Below, piece after piece: positions 23,337-33,058 of a stretch of 33,375 nucleotides of DNA. A model generated the notes under the pieces. That model made no database searches. It saw nothing but the letters and a program-made list of their open reading frames with translations, and was not told the origin of the DNA. Made by a program: the position numbers and the translations under genes. The stretch is from Sphingomonadaceae bacterium. Its GTDB lineage: Bacteria; Pseudomonadota; Alphaproteobacteria; Sphingomonadales; Sphingomonadaceae. Position 1 is the first letter of the stretch, and each line of letters opens with the position of its first letter. The stretch lies in contig CANJQJ010000034.1 of NCBI GenBank assembly GCA_947476425.1, positions 1-33,375 on the forward strand, given 5' to 3'.

Positions 23337-25997
23337 CTATGCCCGCAGCGCCGCCTGTGCCGCCGCCAACCGCGCGATCGGCACGCGATAAGGTGATGCC
23401 GACACATAATCGAGCCCGAGGCTCTCGCAGAAGGCGATCGAAGCAGGATCGCCGCCATGCTCGCCGCAGATGCCAAGCTTGATATCGGGTCGGGTCTCGC
23501 GACCGCGCTCGGTAGCCATGCGGATCAACTGGCCGACGCCCTCGATATCGAGGCTGACGAACGGGTCCTTGGCGTAGATGCCCTTGTCGACATATTGGCC
23601 GAGGAAGCGCCCGGCGTCGTCGCGGCTGACGCCAAGCGTGGTTTGCGTCAGATCATTCGTACCGAACGAGAAAAATTCGCCGACCTCGGCGATTTCGCCC
23701 GCCATCAGCGCGGCTCGGGGCAGCTCGATCATCGTACCGACATGATATTCGATCGTGCGCCCTTTCTCGGCAAAGACAGCCGCAGCCGTACGATCGACGA
23801 CATCCTTCATCAGTTCCAATTCGCGTCGCGTCCCGACCAGCGGGATCATCACCTCGGGAATCGGCGCCTCGCCGGTCTCGACCGCGACCTGGACCGCCGC
23901 TTCGAAGATTGCCCGCGCCTGCATCTCGTAGATCTCGGGATAGGTCACGCCAAGCCGGCAACCGCGATGGCCGAGCATTGGATTGACCTCCTGAAGCTCG
24001 TTTGCCCGACGCTTGAGCGCCTCGATCCCGACGCCGGCGGCTTCGGCAACCTCGGCGAATTCCGCTTCCTCATGCGGCAGGAACTCATGCAACGGGGGAT
24101 CGAGCAGGCGGATCGTCACCGGCAACCCCGCCATGATCTCGAAGATCTGGACGAAGTCCCCGCGCTGCTCGGGCAGCAACTTGGCGAGCGCCACCCGCCT
24201 GCCCTTCTCGTCCTCGGCCAGGATCATCTGGCGCACTGCCGCGATCCGCGCTGAATCGAAGAACATGTGCTCCGTGCGGCAGAGACCGACTCCCTCGGCG
24301 CCGAAATGCCGCGCGGTACGGCAATCGTTCGGCGTTTCGGCATTGGTGCGGATCCTCAGCCGGCGAACCGCATCCGCCCACACCATCAGCGTCCCGAAAT
24401 CGCCCGCCAGTTCGGGCTGCACCGTCGCGACCTGGCCGATCATCACCTCGCCGGCCGCGCCATCTATGGTGATGAGGTCGCCCTCCTTCACCTCGCGCCC
24501 GCCAACACGGAACAGCTTGGCCTTGGCATCGATCGCAAGCGTCCCGACGCCCGAGACGCAGGGGCGCCCCATGCCGCGCGCGACGACTGCGGCGTGGCTG
24601 GTCATGCCGCCGCGCGCCGTAAGGATCCCCTTGGCCGCATGCATGCCGTGAATATCCTCGGGGCTGGTCTCGACTCGGACCAGAATAACCGATTCGCCGA
24701 ACTCAGCGCGCTTCTCGGCAGCATCGGCCTCGAACACCGCGACACCGCTCGCCGCTCCCGGGGAAGCAGGCAGGCCACGCGCAATCACATCACGCGGCGC
24801 CTTGGGGTCGAGCATCGGATGGAGCAATTGATCGAGCTGCGCGGGATCGACCCGCAACACGGCTTCCTGTCGCGTGATCAGGCCTTCCTCGGCCATGTCC
24901 ACCGCGATCTTGAGCGCCGCCTTGGCGGTGCGCTTGCCGGTGCGGGTCTGGAGCATCCACAGCTTGCCGCGCTCGACGGTGAACTCGATGTCCTGCATCT
25001 CGCGATAATGACGTTCGAGCATGTCGAAATTGGCCGCCAGTTCGGCGAACACTTCAGGCATCGCCTCTTCCATCGACAGCAGCTTGGCGCTCGCCAGTTC
25101 GCGGGCGGCCTTGGTCAGATATTGCGGCGTGCGGATCCCTGCCACCACGTCCTCGCCCTGCGCATTGATCAGGAACTCGCCATAATAGGCGCGATCGCCC
25201 TTGGCCGGATCGCGCGTGAAGGCGACGCCGGTGGCCGAGGTCTCGCCCATGTTGCCGAACACCATCGCCTGGACGTTGACCGCGGTTCCCCAGTCGCCCG
25301 GAATGTCGTTCAATCGCCGATAGACCTTGGCCCGATCGGATTGCCACGAACCGAACACCGCGCCGATCGCGCCCCACAACTGCTCATGCACGTCCTGCGG
25401 GAAGGGCTTGCCCCACATTTCCTCGACCAGCGTTTCATATCGGGCGACCAGCGACTTCCAGTCGGCAGCGGTCATCTCGGTATCGAGATTATAGCCCTTA
25501 TCCTCCTTGGCGATCTCGAGCGCTTCCTCGAACGCGCCATGATCGAGCTCAAGCACGACATCGGAGTACATCTGGATGAAACGGCGATAGCTGTCATAGG
25601 CGAACCGAGCGTCGCCCGAAATCGCTGCCAGCCCCTCAACCGTGGCATTGTTGAGCCCGAGGTTGAGGACGGTGTCCATCATCCCCGGCATCGACGCCCG
25701 CGCACCCGAACGCACAGAGACGAGCAGCGGATTTTCGACCGACCCAAAGGCCTTGCCCGTCACGCTCTCGATATGCGCGATCCCGAGCGCGACTTCAGCG
25801 CGCACGCTGTCGGGAAACGCCCCGCCTTCGTCATAATAGCGCGTGCACATCGCAGTCGAGATGGTGAAGCCAGGCGGCACCGGCAGCCCGATCGACGCCA
25901 TCTCGGCAAGGTTGGCGCCCTTGCCGCCGAGCAGATTCTTGTCGCCTGCCCGGCCCTCGGAAACACCGCCACCGAAGCGATAGACATATTGGGTCAT
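23337..25997 (-). CDS. ppdK: pyruvate, phosphate dikinase
   Basis: PPDK (886 residues) interconverts pyruvate, ATP and phosphate with phosphoenolpyruvate, AMP and pyrophosphate. The ATP-grasp domain begins with GGKGANLAEMASIGLPVPPGF and includes SVRSGARASMPGMMDTVLNLG. The swivelling phosphohistidine domain carries GGMTSHAAVVARGMG with the catalytic His near residue 468. The C-terminal TIM barrel has GLCRTEHMFF, MLGHRGCRLG and the active-site GICGEHGGDP with its Cys. It starts 2 nt after the glyS stop, an arrangement that suggests co-transcription with the glycyl-tRNA synthetase genes. Confidence 0.96.
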   Translation of the reverse strand: MTQYVYRFGGGVSEGRAGDKNLLGGKGANLAEMASIGLPVPPGFTISTAMCTRYYDEGGAFPDSVRAEVALGIAHIESVTGKAFGSVENPLLVSVRSGARASMPGMMDTVLNLGLNNATVEGLAAISGDARFAYDSYRRFIQMYSDVVLELDHGAFEEALEIAKEDKGYNLDTEMTAADWKSLVARYETLVEEMWGKPFPQDVHEQLWGAIGAVFGSWQSDRAKVYRRLNDIPGDWGTAVNVQAMVFGNMGETSATGVAFTRDPAKGDRAYYGEFLINAQGEDVVAGIRTPQYLTKAARELASAKLLSMEEAMPEVFAELAANFDMLERHYREMQDIEFTVERGKLWMLQTRTGKRTAKAALKIAVDMAEEGLITRQEAVLRVDPAQLDQLLHPMLDPKAPRDVIARGLPASPGAASGVAVFEADAAEKRAEFGESVILVRVETSPEDIHGMHAAKGILTARGGMTSHAAVVARGMGRPCVSGVGTLAIDAKAKLFRVGGREVKEGDLITIDGAAGEVMIGQVATVQPELAGDFGTLMVWADAVRRLRIRTNAETPNDCRTARHFGAEGVGLCRTEHMFFDSARIAAVRQMILAEDEKGRRVALAKLLPEQRGDFVQIFEIMAGLPVTIRLLDPPLHEFLPHEEAEFAEVAEAAGVGIEALKRRANELQEVNPMLGHRGCRLGVTYPEIYEMQARAIFEAAVQVAVETGEAPIPEVMIPLVGTRRELELMKDVVDRTAAAVFAEKGRTIEYHVGTMIELPRAALMAGEIAEVGEFFSFGTNDLTQTTLGVSRDDAGRFLGQYVDKGIYAKDPFVSLDIEGVGQLIRMATERGRETRPDIKLGICGEHGGDPASIAFCESLGLDYVSASPYRVPIARLAAAQAALRA

Positions 25998-25999
25998 GC

Positions 26000-28036
26000 T
26001 CAGCCCTCAATTTTCGAGAAATCGGCCACGTTGTGAACGGCATCGCGTACCCGCGCCAGCAAGGCAAGCCGCTCCGCCCGCTTCGCCGGATCGGGGTCGT
26101 TTACGGTGACGTTGTTGAAGAATGCGTCAATCGGCGCCCGCAAGCTCGCCAACGCCGTCATCGCCGCCTCGAAATCCTCGGCGGCTATTGCCTGGGCCGC
26201 GCGGGGTTCGGCGGCATCGAGTGCGGTGATCAGCGCGGTTTCCTCGACGGGACGATCGCCCTGGAACGCGATCGGTGCCCATTCTTCCTTCTTGAGGATA
26301 TTGGCCGCGCGCTTGTAACCGGCGAGGAGATTGGTGCCGTCGTCAGTGGTAACGAACGCCTGCAGTGCCTTCACCCGTGCGAGCAGGCGGACGAGGTCGT
26401 CCTCGCCGCCCAGTGCGAACACTGCATCAATAAGATCGTGGCGGATGCCGGCTTCACGCTGCTGGACCTTTAGGCGGTCGGCGAAGAATTCCAGCAATTC
26501 GGCCGGGATCGTGAATCGCAAGCCATTCTCCGTAAGCAAGCGAATGATGCCGAGCGCCGATCGCCGCAGCGCGAACGGATCCTTCGAACCGGTCGGAGTC
26601 TCGCCGATCGCGAAGAAGCGCTGGAGACTGTCGAGCTTGTCGGCCAGCGAAACAGCCACCGTAACCGGTTCGTGGGGCACATCATCGCCCTGCCCCACCG
26701 GCTTGTAGTGATCGCGGATCGCATCGGCGACTGCAGCGGGCAGACTTTCCGCGCGGGCGTAATATCCGCCCATAACCCCTTGAAGTTCTGGAAATTCTCC
26801 GACCATGCCGGTGACGAGATCGGCCTTGCAAAGCCGCGCCGCCTGTTCAGCGTGATTTGCCAATTCCTCGGTCGACATCCCAGGGGAAGCTGGGATGACG
26901 TTGGACTCCACCAGCCACCGCGCCAGCTTCGCGACGCGCTCCACCTTGTCCGCAACCGTCCCCAGCCGCTCATGAAACACGATCTGGTCGAGCTTCTTCG
27001 CCTGCTCGGCGAGCGGCACCTTCAGATCCTGCTCCCAAAAGAACTTGGCATCCGAAAGCCGCGCCGCGAGCACCTTCGCGTTGCCCGCCGCGATCGCCAC
27101 GCCGCCGTCGCCTGCGGTTATATTCGCAGTGCAGATGAAGTTCGGAGCAAGCTTGCCCTCGCCATCCACGAGCGCGAAATATTTCTGGTTGGTCCGCATG
27201 GTGAGCTGGATCACCTCGCGCGGCACCGACAGGAACGCCGGGTCGAAATGCCCGAGAATCGGCACCGGCCATTCGGTCAGCCCGGCATTCTCGATCACCA
27301 GCCCATCATCGCTGACCACCGAAAGCCCCGCGGCAGCGGCCGCCTTGGCCGCGCCCTCGCGGATCAGGATCTGGCGTTCCTCATGGCTGACGATGACGTG
27401 GCACATGCGCAACTTTGCGACATAATCATCGGCACTGCCGATCGTGATGCCGCCCGGATGGTGGAAGCGATGGCCGAGCGTCTCGGAACCTTGCGAAACG
27501 CCTGCTCCACTCAGCAGCAGTGAATCGGTTAGTGCAATTGGAACTGGATCATCGCCGAACAGCGCAACGATGCCCTTCAACGGCCGCACCCAGCGCAGGC
27601 TCGCGGTCGAGGCGGAGGCCGTGCCCCAGCGCATCGACTTGGGCCACGGAAAAGCGCGGACGATCGCGGGAATCGCTTCGGCCAGCACGGCAGTGGTCGC
27701 GCGGCCGGGCTTGTCGATCACGGCGTAAAGCACGCCATCGCGCTCGACGAGCTGATCGGCGCTGAGTCCGGTCTTGCGCAGGAAACCTTCGAGCGCCTGC
27801 GGTGGCGCACCCGCTCGGGGCCCCTTGGTTTCCTCGGAAACGGCGGCAGTCTCGGCGGGCAGCCCGCGCGCGATCAGCGCGAGCCGACGCGGCGTCGCAT
27901 GCGTCTCGATCGACCGGGCCTTGAGGCCCACCTTGGCGAGTTCGTCGGTGAACAGCTTCTCGAGATCGGCGCGCGCCTTCAGCTGCATCCGCGCGGGGAT
28001 TTCCTCGGAGAGGAGTTCGAGCAGGAAATCAGTCAT
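26000..28036 (-). CDS. glyS: glycine--tRNA ligase beta subunit
   Basis: The beta subunit (678 residues, close to the usual 690) of the tetrameric bacterial glycyl-tRNA synthetase handles tRNA binding. The N-terminus FLLELLSEEIPARMQ is family-typical, followed by GPRAGAP, KSMRWG, FRWVRP-like SLRWVRPLKGIVALFG, and the central HD-like region FHERLGTVADKVERV and AKADLVT-like CKADLVTGMVGEFPELQGVMGGYYA. The C-terminal domain is helical. It lies downstream of glyQ with a palindromic repeat between them, and overlaps functionally with the ppdK start 2 nt further on. Confidence 0.95.
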   Translation of the reverse strand: MTDFLLELLSEEIPARMQLKARADLEKLFTDELAKVGLKARSIETHATPRRLALIARGLPAETAAVSEETKGPRAGAPPQALEGFLRKTGLSADQLVERDGVLYAVIDKPGRATTAVLAEAIPAIVRAFPWPKSMRWGTASASTASLRWVRPLKGIVALFGDDPVPIALTDSLLLSGAGVSQGSETLGHRFHHPGGITIGSADDYVAKLRMCHVIVSHEERQILIREGAAKAAAAAGLSVVSDDGLVIENAGLTEWPVPILGHFDPAFLSVPREVIQLTMRTNQKYFALVDGEGKLAPNFICTANITAGDGGVAIAAGNAKVLAARLSDAKFFWEQDLKVPLAEQAKKLDQIVFHERLGTVADKVERVAKLARWLVESNVIPASPGMSTEELANHAEQAARLCKADLVTGMVGEFPELQGVMGGYYARAESLPAAVADAIRDHYKPVGQGDDVPHEPVTVAVSLADKLDSLQRFFAIGETPTGSKDPFALRRSALGIIRLLTENGLRFTIPAELLEFFADRLKVQQREAGIRHDLIDAVFALGGEDDLVRLLARVKALQAFVTTDDGTNLLAGYKRAANILKKEEWAPIAFQGDRPVEETALITALDAAEPRAAQAIAAEDFEAAMTALASLRAPIDAFFNNVTVNDPDPAKRAERLALLARVRDAVHNVADFSKIEG

Positions 28037-28044
28037 GATACGTC

Positions 28045-28156
28045 CCCATAACCGTCATCCCGGCCCATAACCGTCATCCCGGCGAAAGCTGGGATCTCCG
28101 TTCCTGTTTCGCCCCTGGAAGGAGAAAGCGAGATCCCAGCTTTCGCTTGGATGACG
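28045..28156. repeat. palindromic repeat between glyQ and glyS, with a tandem 19-bp duplication
   Basis: The arms 28072-28098 and 28130-28156 are inverted copies (25 of 27 match). On the left side a 19-bp unit beginning CCCATAACCGTC occurs twice in direct tandem, at 28045-28063 and 28064-28082, partly duplicating the left arm. This repeat lies inside the glyQ-glyS transcription unit and would form a long stem in the mRNA. Confidence 0.72.
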
Positions 28157-28169
28157 TGAGGGAAGCGCA

Positions 28170-29048
28170 TCACGCTTCCCACCCATTATGCGTCATCCAA
28201 GCGGCACAGGCGCCCTTGGTCAGCTCGCGGACTCGGCCGATATAAGCCTGGCGTTCGGCAACCGAGATCACGCCGCGCGCCTGCAACGTGTTAAAGATGT
28301 GGCTCGCCTTGATCGCCTGATCATACGCCGGCAACGGAAGCGGCGTATCGCGTTCGAGCAGCGATTTGCACTCGTCGGCCGCCTCGCGGAACCAGCGGAA
28401 CAGCGTATCGGTATTCGCCGCCTCGAAATTATAGGCCGAGAATTGCCGCTCGTTCTCGAGGAACACGTCGCCGTAGGAAACGCCCTCGTCGTTGAACGCG
28501 AGGTCATAGACGTTGTCGACGCCCTGGATGTACATCGCCAGCCGTTCCAGCCCGTAGGTCAGTTCGCCCGCCACCGGCTTGCAGTCGAATCCGCCGACCT
28601 GCTGGAAATAGGTGAACTGAGTCACTTCCATCCCGTCGCACCAGACTTCCCAGCCAAGCCCCCACGCGCCGAGCGTCGGGCTTTCCCAGTCGTCCTCGAC
28701 GAAGCGGATATCATGCTTGAGCGCGTCGATCCCGATCCGCTCGAGCGAGCCCAGATATAGTTCCTGAAGGTCGGGCGGCGAAGGCTTGAGGATCACCTGA
28801 TACTGGTAATAATGCCCGAGCCGGTTGGGGTTTTCGCCGTAGCGCCCGTCGGTGGGGCGTCGCGAGGGCTGCACATAGGCCGCTTTCCACGGATTCGGCC
28901 CAAGTGCGCGCAACGTCGTCGCCGGGTGAAAAGTGCCGGCTCCCATTTCCATGTCATAGGGCTGGAGGATCACGCAGCCGCGATCGCTCCAATATTCGTG
29001 CAGGGTGAGGATCAGCTTCTGGAAGCTGAGCGGCTTGTCGGCGGCCAA
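28170..29048 (-). CDS. glyQ: glycine--tRNA ligase alpha subunit
   Basis: The alpha subunit (about 292 residues) binds glycine and ATP in the class II synthetase. Family blocks include [21 protein letters not shown] at the start, [51 protein letters not shown], and [21 protein letters not shown] place the start at TTG 29048, which gives the family-like N-terminus and has GAGGGA 7 nt upstream. The open frame continues to an ATG at 29129, adding 27 residues without family resemblance and with its purine tract too close to the ATG. If that ATG is used, the gene is 28170-29129. Confidence 0.9.
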   Translation of the reverse strand: MAADKPLSFQKLILTLHEYWSDRGCVILQPYDMEMGAGTFHPATTLRALGPNPWKAAYVQPSRRPTDGRYGENPNRLGHYYQYQVILKPSPPDLQELYLGSLERIGIDALKHDIRFVEDDWESPTLGAWGLGWEVWCDGMEVTQFTYFQQVGGFDCKPVAGELTYGLERLAMYIQGVDNVYDLAFNDEGVSYGDVFLENERQFSAYNFEAANTDTLFRWFREAADECKSLLERDTPLPLPAYDQAIKASHIFNTLQARGVISVAERQAYIGRVRELTKGACAAWMTHNGWEA

Positions 29049-29221
29049 GGCTAGTCCCTCGCAAGTGCGGAAATATGCCCGCGCCGTTTGACGTAGCGAC
29101 GGGGGCTGGTCAAGTTTGAACCCTGTCATTCTCCCCCGGATTTCCGATCGCCCCCACGACGGCCGAAAATTGGCGCGGAAGATAGATTCCCGCTCTTGCC
29201 CGAATGACGTAGAGGGATCGC

Positions 29222-30088
29222 ATGCGCATCCTCATTCCACTGCTTCTTGCCCTCTCCCCGCTTCCCGCTTCGGCCGCACAGATCCACGATCGACCCGCAT
29301 TGTGGAAGGTTTCGGATGCGGACACGACGATCTGGCTGTTCGGAACGATTCACCTGCTGAAGCCAGAGCATGTCTGGCTCGAAGGCAAGGTCGCCAAGGC
29401 GTTCGCAAGCGCGCAGGAATTGACCATCGAGACTCGCATCCCCGACGCCGCGACCGCGCAGGAGGTAATTCTCCGCCACGCGATCGATCCGGCTGGGAAG
29501 ACCCTTGCAAGCAAGCTGCCCGCCGAGCTCCAAACGCGGCTTCTCGCCAAGCTTGCGACGTTCGGCATGCCGCCCGAGCTGATCAAGAATGCCGAGCCCT
29601 GGTATGCTTCGATGATGGTGCAGATTCTCGCCTACCAGAAGCTCGGAATGAGCGCTGACGGCGGGGTCGATGTCACGCTGATGGCGCGCGCCGAGCAGGC
29701 TCACCAGAAAATCGTGCCGCTTGAGGGCTTCGAGGAGCAGATCGGTTTTTTCGACGCAATGCCCGAGCCGCTTCAGATCGCGCTTCTCAAGGCGACGCTC
29801 GATGAGGTCGACGGCAGCGCCGTGGTGCTCGACAAGATGGTGAAGGCATGGAGCAAGGGTGACGTTGGCGCGCTGGCCAAGCTGATCAACGAGGATCTCG
29901 AGCAATTCGCCGAGCTACGCGCGATCCTGCTCGATCAGCGCAATGCCCACTGGGCCGACTGGATCGCCAAACGCCTCGACACGCCGGGGACGGTATTCCT
30001 GGCGGTCGGCGCCGGGCACCTCGGCGGCAAGAACAATGTCCGCGCGCTGCTCGAGGCCAAGGGCTTCAAGGTCGAGCGGGTGCAGTGA
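29222..30088 (+). CDS. TraB/GumN family protein, secreted
   Basis: This 288-residue protein has a clear Sec signal peptide (residues 1-19, [19 protein letters not shown]). The TraB/GumN domain follows, with the N-terminal [15 protein letters not shown] (38-52), where GTIH is the conserved metal-type motif, and the C-terminal [25 protein letters not shown] with GAGHLGG. The family resembles Tiki-type metalloproteases; the bacterial function is not established. It is likely periplasmic. It stands alone, divergent from glyQ and convergent with pntB. Confidence 0.86.
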   Translation: MRILIPLLLALSPLPASAAQIHDRPALWKVSDADTTIWLFGTIHLLKPEHVWLEGKVAKAFASAQELTIETRIPDAATAQEVILRHAIDPAGKTLASKLPAELQTRLLAKLATFGMPPELIKNAEPWYASMMVQILAYQKLGMSADGGVDVTLMARAEQAHQKIVPLEGFEEQIGFFDAMPEPLQIALLKATLDEVDGSAVVLDKMVKAWSKGDVGALAKLINEDLEQFAELRAILLDQRNAHWADWIAKRLDTPGTVFLAVGAGHLGGKNNVRALLEAKGFKVERVQ

Positions 30089-30090
30089 AA

Positions 30091-30115
30091 ATCCCCTCCC
30101 GGGCAGGAAGGGGAT
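30091..30115. terminator. hairpin between convergent traB-like and pntB genes
   Basis: ATCCCCT-CCC and GG-AAGGGGAT form a stem of about eight pairs around GGGCA. It begins 3 nt after the TraB-like stop and ends 7 nt before the pntB stop. T-runs are short (ATTTTC on the minus-strand side), so it is a plausible bidirectional terminator rather than a certain one. Confidence 0.5.
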
Positions 30116-30121
30116 CGCAAA

Positions 30122-31534
30122 TCAGTGCGCCATCGCCTTGACGATATCGTCGACCATTTTCTTGGCATCGGCGAGCAGCATCATCGTGTTGTCCATGTAG
30201 AACACCTCGTTGTCGACGCCAGCATAGCCGACCCCGCCCATCGAGCGCTTTACGAACAGCACGGTCTTCGCCTTCTCGACGTCGAGCACCGGCATTCCGT
30301 AGATCGGCGAGGTCTTGTCGGTCTTCGCCGCCGGGTTGGTGACGTCGTTGGCGCCGATGACGAACGCGACGTCGGTCTGCGCGAATTCCGAGTTGATGTC
30401 CTCGAGTTCGAACACCTCGTCATAAGGCACGCTGGCCTCGGCGAGCAGCACGTTCATGTGCCCGGGCATGCGTCCCGCGACCGGGTGGATGGCATATTTC
30501 ACCCGCACGCCCTCGGCCTTGAGCAGGTCGCCCATCTCGCGAAGCGCATGCTGTGCCTGGGCGACAGCCATGCCGTAGCCTGGAACGATGATGACCTGCT
30601 CGGCCTGTTTCATCAGGAAGGCAGCGTCTTCGGCCGATCCCCGCTTCCACGGGCGATCGATCTTCGCACCACCCGCCGAAGCTTCCGGAGCCGCACCGAA
30701 TCCGCCGGCGATCACAGAGATGAAGCTGCGATTCATCGCCTTGCACATGATGTAGGACAGGATCGCGCCCGAACTGCCAACCAGCGCGCCGGTGATGATC
30801 ATCGCGGTGTTATGGAGCGTGAAGCCCATCGCCGCGGCGGCCCAGCCCGAATAGCTGTTCAGCATCGAGACCACGACCGGCATGTCGGCGCCGCCGATCG
30901 GGATGATGAGGAGGAAGCCGATCAGGAATGAAAGACCGGTGACGGTCCAGAAGATCCAGGGGCTCTGGTCAGTCAGGAAATAGGCGACCAGCCCGAGAAT
31001 TCCGGCAAGCGTGACGAGATTGATCAGGTGCCGCGCCGGCAGCATGATCGGAGCGCCCGACATATTGCCGTTGAGCTTGAGGAAGGCGATCACCGATCCG
31101 GAAAAGGTGATCGCGCCGATCGCGATGCCGAGGCCCATTTCGATCCGGCTGACCGAGAGGATCTCGCCAGTGGCTGGATCGAGAATGCCGAAAGCGCCCG
31201 GATTGAGGAACGCGGCCGCCGCCACCAGCACTGCGGCCATGCCGACGAGCGAGTGAAACGCAGCGACGAGCTGCGGCATCGCGGTCATCGCGATTCGCTT
31301 GGCGATCACGAAGCCGATGCCGCCGCCGATCGCGATCGCGATCAGGATCTCGGCGATGCTCGCGACCTCGTGCGTGATCAGCGTCGTCACCACGGCGAGC
31401 AGCATGCCCGCCATGCCGAAGCGATTGCCGCGCTGCGAGCTCACCGGGCTCGAAAGCCCCCGCAGCGCGAGGATGAAACAGACGCCGGCGACGAGATAGG
31501 CCAGCGCGACCCAGGGGTTTACAGGTGCATGCAT
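30122..31534 (-). CDS. pntB: NAD(P) transhydrogenase subunit beta
   Basis: PntB (470 residues) carries the second part of the membrane domain and the NADP-binding domain III of proton-translocating transhydrogenase, which makes NADPH from NADH using the proton gradient. The N-terminal half has about nine transmembrane helices. Domain III shows VIIVPGYGMAVAQAQH, IHPVAGRMPGHMNVLLAEA, FVIGANDVTNPAAK and KRSMGGVGYAG with NADP-binding loops. It is the last gene of the operon and starts 10 nt after the pntAB stop. Confidence 0.96.
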   Translation of the reverse strand: MHAPVNPWVALAYLVAGVCFILALRGLSSPVSSQRGNRFGMAGMLLAVVTTLITHEVASIAEILIAIAIGGGIGFVIAKRIAMTAMPQLVAAFHSLVGMAAVLVAAAAFLNPGAFGILDPATGEILSVSRIEMGLGIAIGAITFSGSVIAFLKLNGNMSGAPIMLPARHLINLVTLAGILGLVAYFLTDQSPWIFWTVTGLSFLIGFLLIIPIGGADMPVVVSMLNSYSGWAAAAMGFTLHNTAMIITGALVGSSGAILSYIMCKAMNRSFISVIAGGFGAAPEASAGGAKIDRPWKRGSAEDAAFLMKQAEQVIIVPGYGMAVAQAQHALREMGDLLKAEGVRVKYAIHPVAGRMPGHMNVLLAEASVPYDEVFELEDINSEFAQTDVAFVIGANDVTNPAAKTDKTSPIYGMPVLDVEKAKTVLFVKRSMGGVGYAGVDNEVFYMDNTMMLLADAKKMVDDIVKAMAH

Positions 31535-31544
31535 GGTCCGGACC

Positions 31545-31832
31545 TCAACCCTTCTTTTCTTTTTTCTTGTACATGGCGAGCATGCGGGCGGTGACCGCGA
31601 AGCCGCCGAAGATATTGACCGAAGCCAACACCACGGCGAGCAGGCCGAGCCACTTCGAGCTGGGTGATCCGCCAGCCGCCGAAGCGATCAGCGCGCCGAC
31701 GATGATCACCGACGAAATCGCGTTGGTCACCGCCATCAGCGGCGTGTGAAGCGCCGGCGTAACCGACCAGACAACATAATAGCCGACGAACACCGCCAGC
31801 ACGAAAATCGATAGAATGGAGATGAAATCCAT
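31545..31832 (-). CDS. pntAB: NAD(P) transhydrogenase subunit alpha 2 (membrane part)
   Basis: This 95-residue protein has three to four hydrophobic helices: FISILSIFVLAVFVGYYVVW, LMAVTNAISSVIIVGALIASA, and LGLLAVVLASVNIFGGFAVTARMLAMY. It corresponds to the C-terminal membrane part of alpha in E. coli, split off as in the three-subunit alphaproteobacterial enzyme. The lysine/glutamate-rich tail KKKEKKG is typical. AGGGGAAG precedes the ATG. A palindromic repeat fills the gap to pntAA. Confidence 0.94.
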   Translation of the reverse strand: MDFISILSIFVLAVFVGYYVVWSVTPALHTPLMAVTNAISSVIIVGALIASAAGGSPSSKWLGLLAVVLASVNIFGGFAVTARMLAMYKKKEKKG

Positions 31833-31846
31833 CTTGCTTCCCCTGT

Positions 31847-31914
31847 CGTACCCCGGCGAAGGCCGGGGCCCAGTTCCAGCGTTGCAGCTGGACCCCGGCT
31901 TTCACAGGGGTACG
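31847..31914. repeat. palindromic repeat inside the pnt operon
   Basis: The arms 31847-31873 and 31888-31914 are inverted copies matching at 23 of 27 positions, beginning CGTACCCC. It lies in the 88-bp gap between pntAA and pntAB, just before the pntAB ribosome site, and could affect mRNA stability or relative expression of the subunits. Confidence 0.7.
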
Positions 31915-31920
31915 AAAATA

Positions 31921-33054
31921 TCAGCCCAGCAACCGGGCGTTCACGACCTTGCCGCCCTGCGTAAGCCGGATCGCCTGCGTGATCTCATCATCCTCGGGCA
32001 GCACCGGCCGCCCCGCATCCTTGTCCCAGAAAGCGGACAGGAAATTGTAGAGGTTGCGCGCGAACAAGGCCGACGCATCCGCCGCGAGCCGCGACGGCAC
32101 GTTGCGATGCCCGACGATCTTGACGCCGTGGCGAATGACCACCTCGCCCGCTATCGAACCCTCGACATTGCCGCCGCTTTCGACCGCGAGATCGATGATC
32201 ACCGAACCCGGCCGCATCGTCGCGATCTGGGCGTCGGTGATCAGCCGGGGCGCTGCGCGTCCCGGGATCAGCGCCGTTGTGATGACGATGTCCTGCTTGG
32301 CGATGTGCGATGAAACCAGCTCGGCCTGCGCCTTCTGATATTCCTCGGACATCTCGGTCGCATACCCGCCCGAGCCTTCGCCTTCGATACCAGCAACATT
32401 CTCCACGAAGATCGGCTTGGCCCCGAGCGACTGGATCTGTTCCCTGGTCGCCGAACGAACGTCGGTCGCCGAAACCTGCGCGCCAAGGCGGCGGGCGGTC
32501 GCGATCGCCTGGAGACCGGCAACGCCAACACCCATGATGAAGGCGCGCGCGGCCGAGATCGTGCCAGCCGCAGTCATCATCATCGGAAAGGCCCGGCCAT
32601 ATTCGGCGGCAGCGTCGAGCACCGACTTGTAGCCGGCCAGGTTGGATTGCGACGAAAGGATATCCATCGATTGCGCGCGCGTGATGCGCGGCATGAATTC
32701 CATCGCGAGAGCGTCGATGCCGAGCCCGGCATAGCCATCGACCCGCGTACGTTCCACGAACGGGTTCATTCCGGCAACGAGCCAGGCGCCCGGCTTGATG
32801 CCGGCCAGCGTCGCCGGATCGGCACCCTGCACGCCAAGCACGATATCAGCGCCCGCCAGCGTCGCGGCGCGATCGCCGAGCGTGGCGCCTGCATCGGCAT
32901 AAGCCTGGTCGCTTACCGACGCAGTTTCGCCGGCACCCGACTCAACCGCGAACTCCGCGCCAAGCGCGATGAACTTCTTCACCGTTTCGGGCGTCGCTGC
33001 GACACGATGTTCGCCGTCGGCGCGTTCCTTCAGGACCCCGATCTTGAAGACCAT
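31921..33054 (-). CDS. pntAA: NAD(P) transhydrogenase subunit alpha 1 (NAD-binding)
   Basis: This 377-residue soluble domain I binds NAD(H). It opens with KIGVLKERADGEHRVAATPETVKK, has the dimer/nucleotide region MGVGVAGLQAIATARRLGAQVSATDVRS (a Rossmann GxGxxG-like GVGVAG), IVITTALIPGRAAPRLI and VIIDLAVESGGNVEGS. The absence of membrane helices shows the split-alpha form. It starts 4 nt after the coxIV-like gene, so the four genes probably form one transcript. Confidence 0.96.
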   Translation of the reverse strand: MVFKIGVLKERADGEHRVAATPETVKKFIALGAEFAVESGAGETASVSDQAYADAGATLGDRAATLAGADIVLGVQGADPATLAGIKPGAWLVAGMNPFVERTRVDGYAGLGIDALAMEFMPRITRAQSMDILSSQSNLAGYKSVLDAAAEYGRAFPMMMTAAGTISAARAFIMGVGVAGLQAIATARRLGAQVSATDVRSATREQIQSLGAKPIFVENVAGIEGEGSGGYATEMSEEYQKAQAELVSSHIAKQDIVITTALIPGRAAPRLITDAQIATMRPGSVIIDLAVESGGNVEGSIAGEVVIRHGVKIVGHRNVPSRLAADASALFARNLYNFLSAFWDKDAGRPVLPEDDEITQAIRLTQGGKVVNARLLG

Positions 33055-33058
33055 GGGA

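Noticed and set aside
24267-26036. 589-codon open frame opposite ppdK
   Set aside because: It is antisense to a fully conserved PPDK; its length reflects GC-rich codon bias.
12786-31914. CRISPR array from the recurring GTCATCCCGG repeats
   Set aside because: The copies are isolated palindromes kilobases apart without regular spacers.
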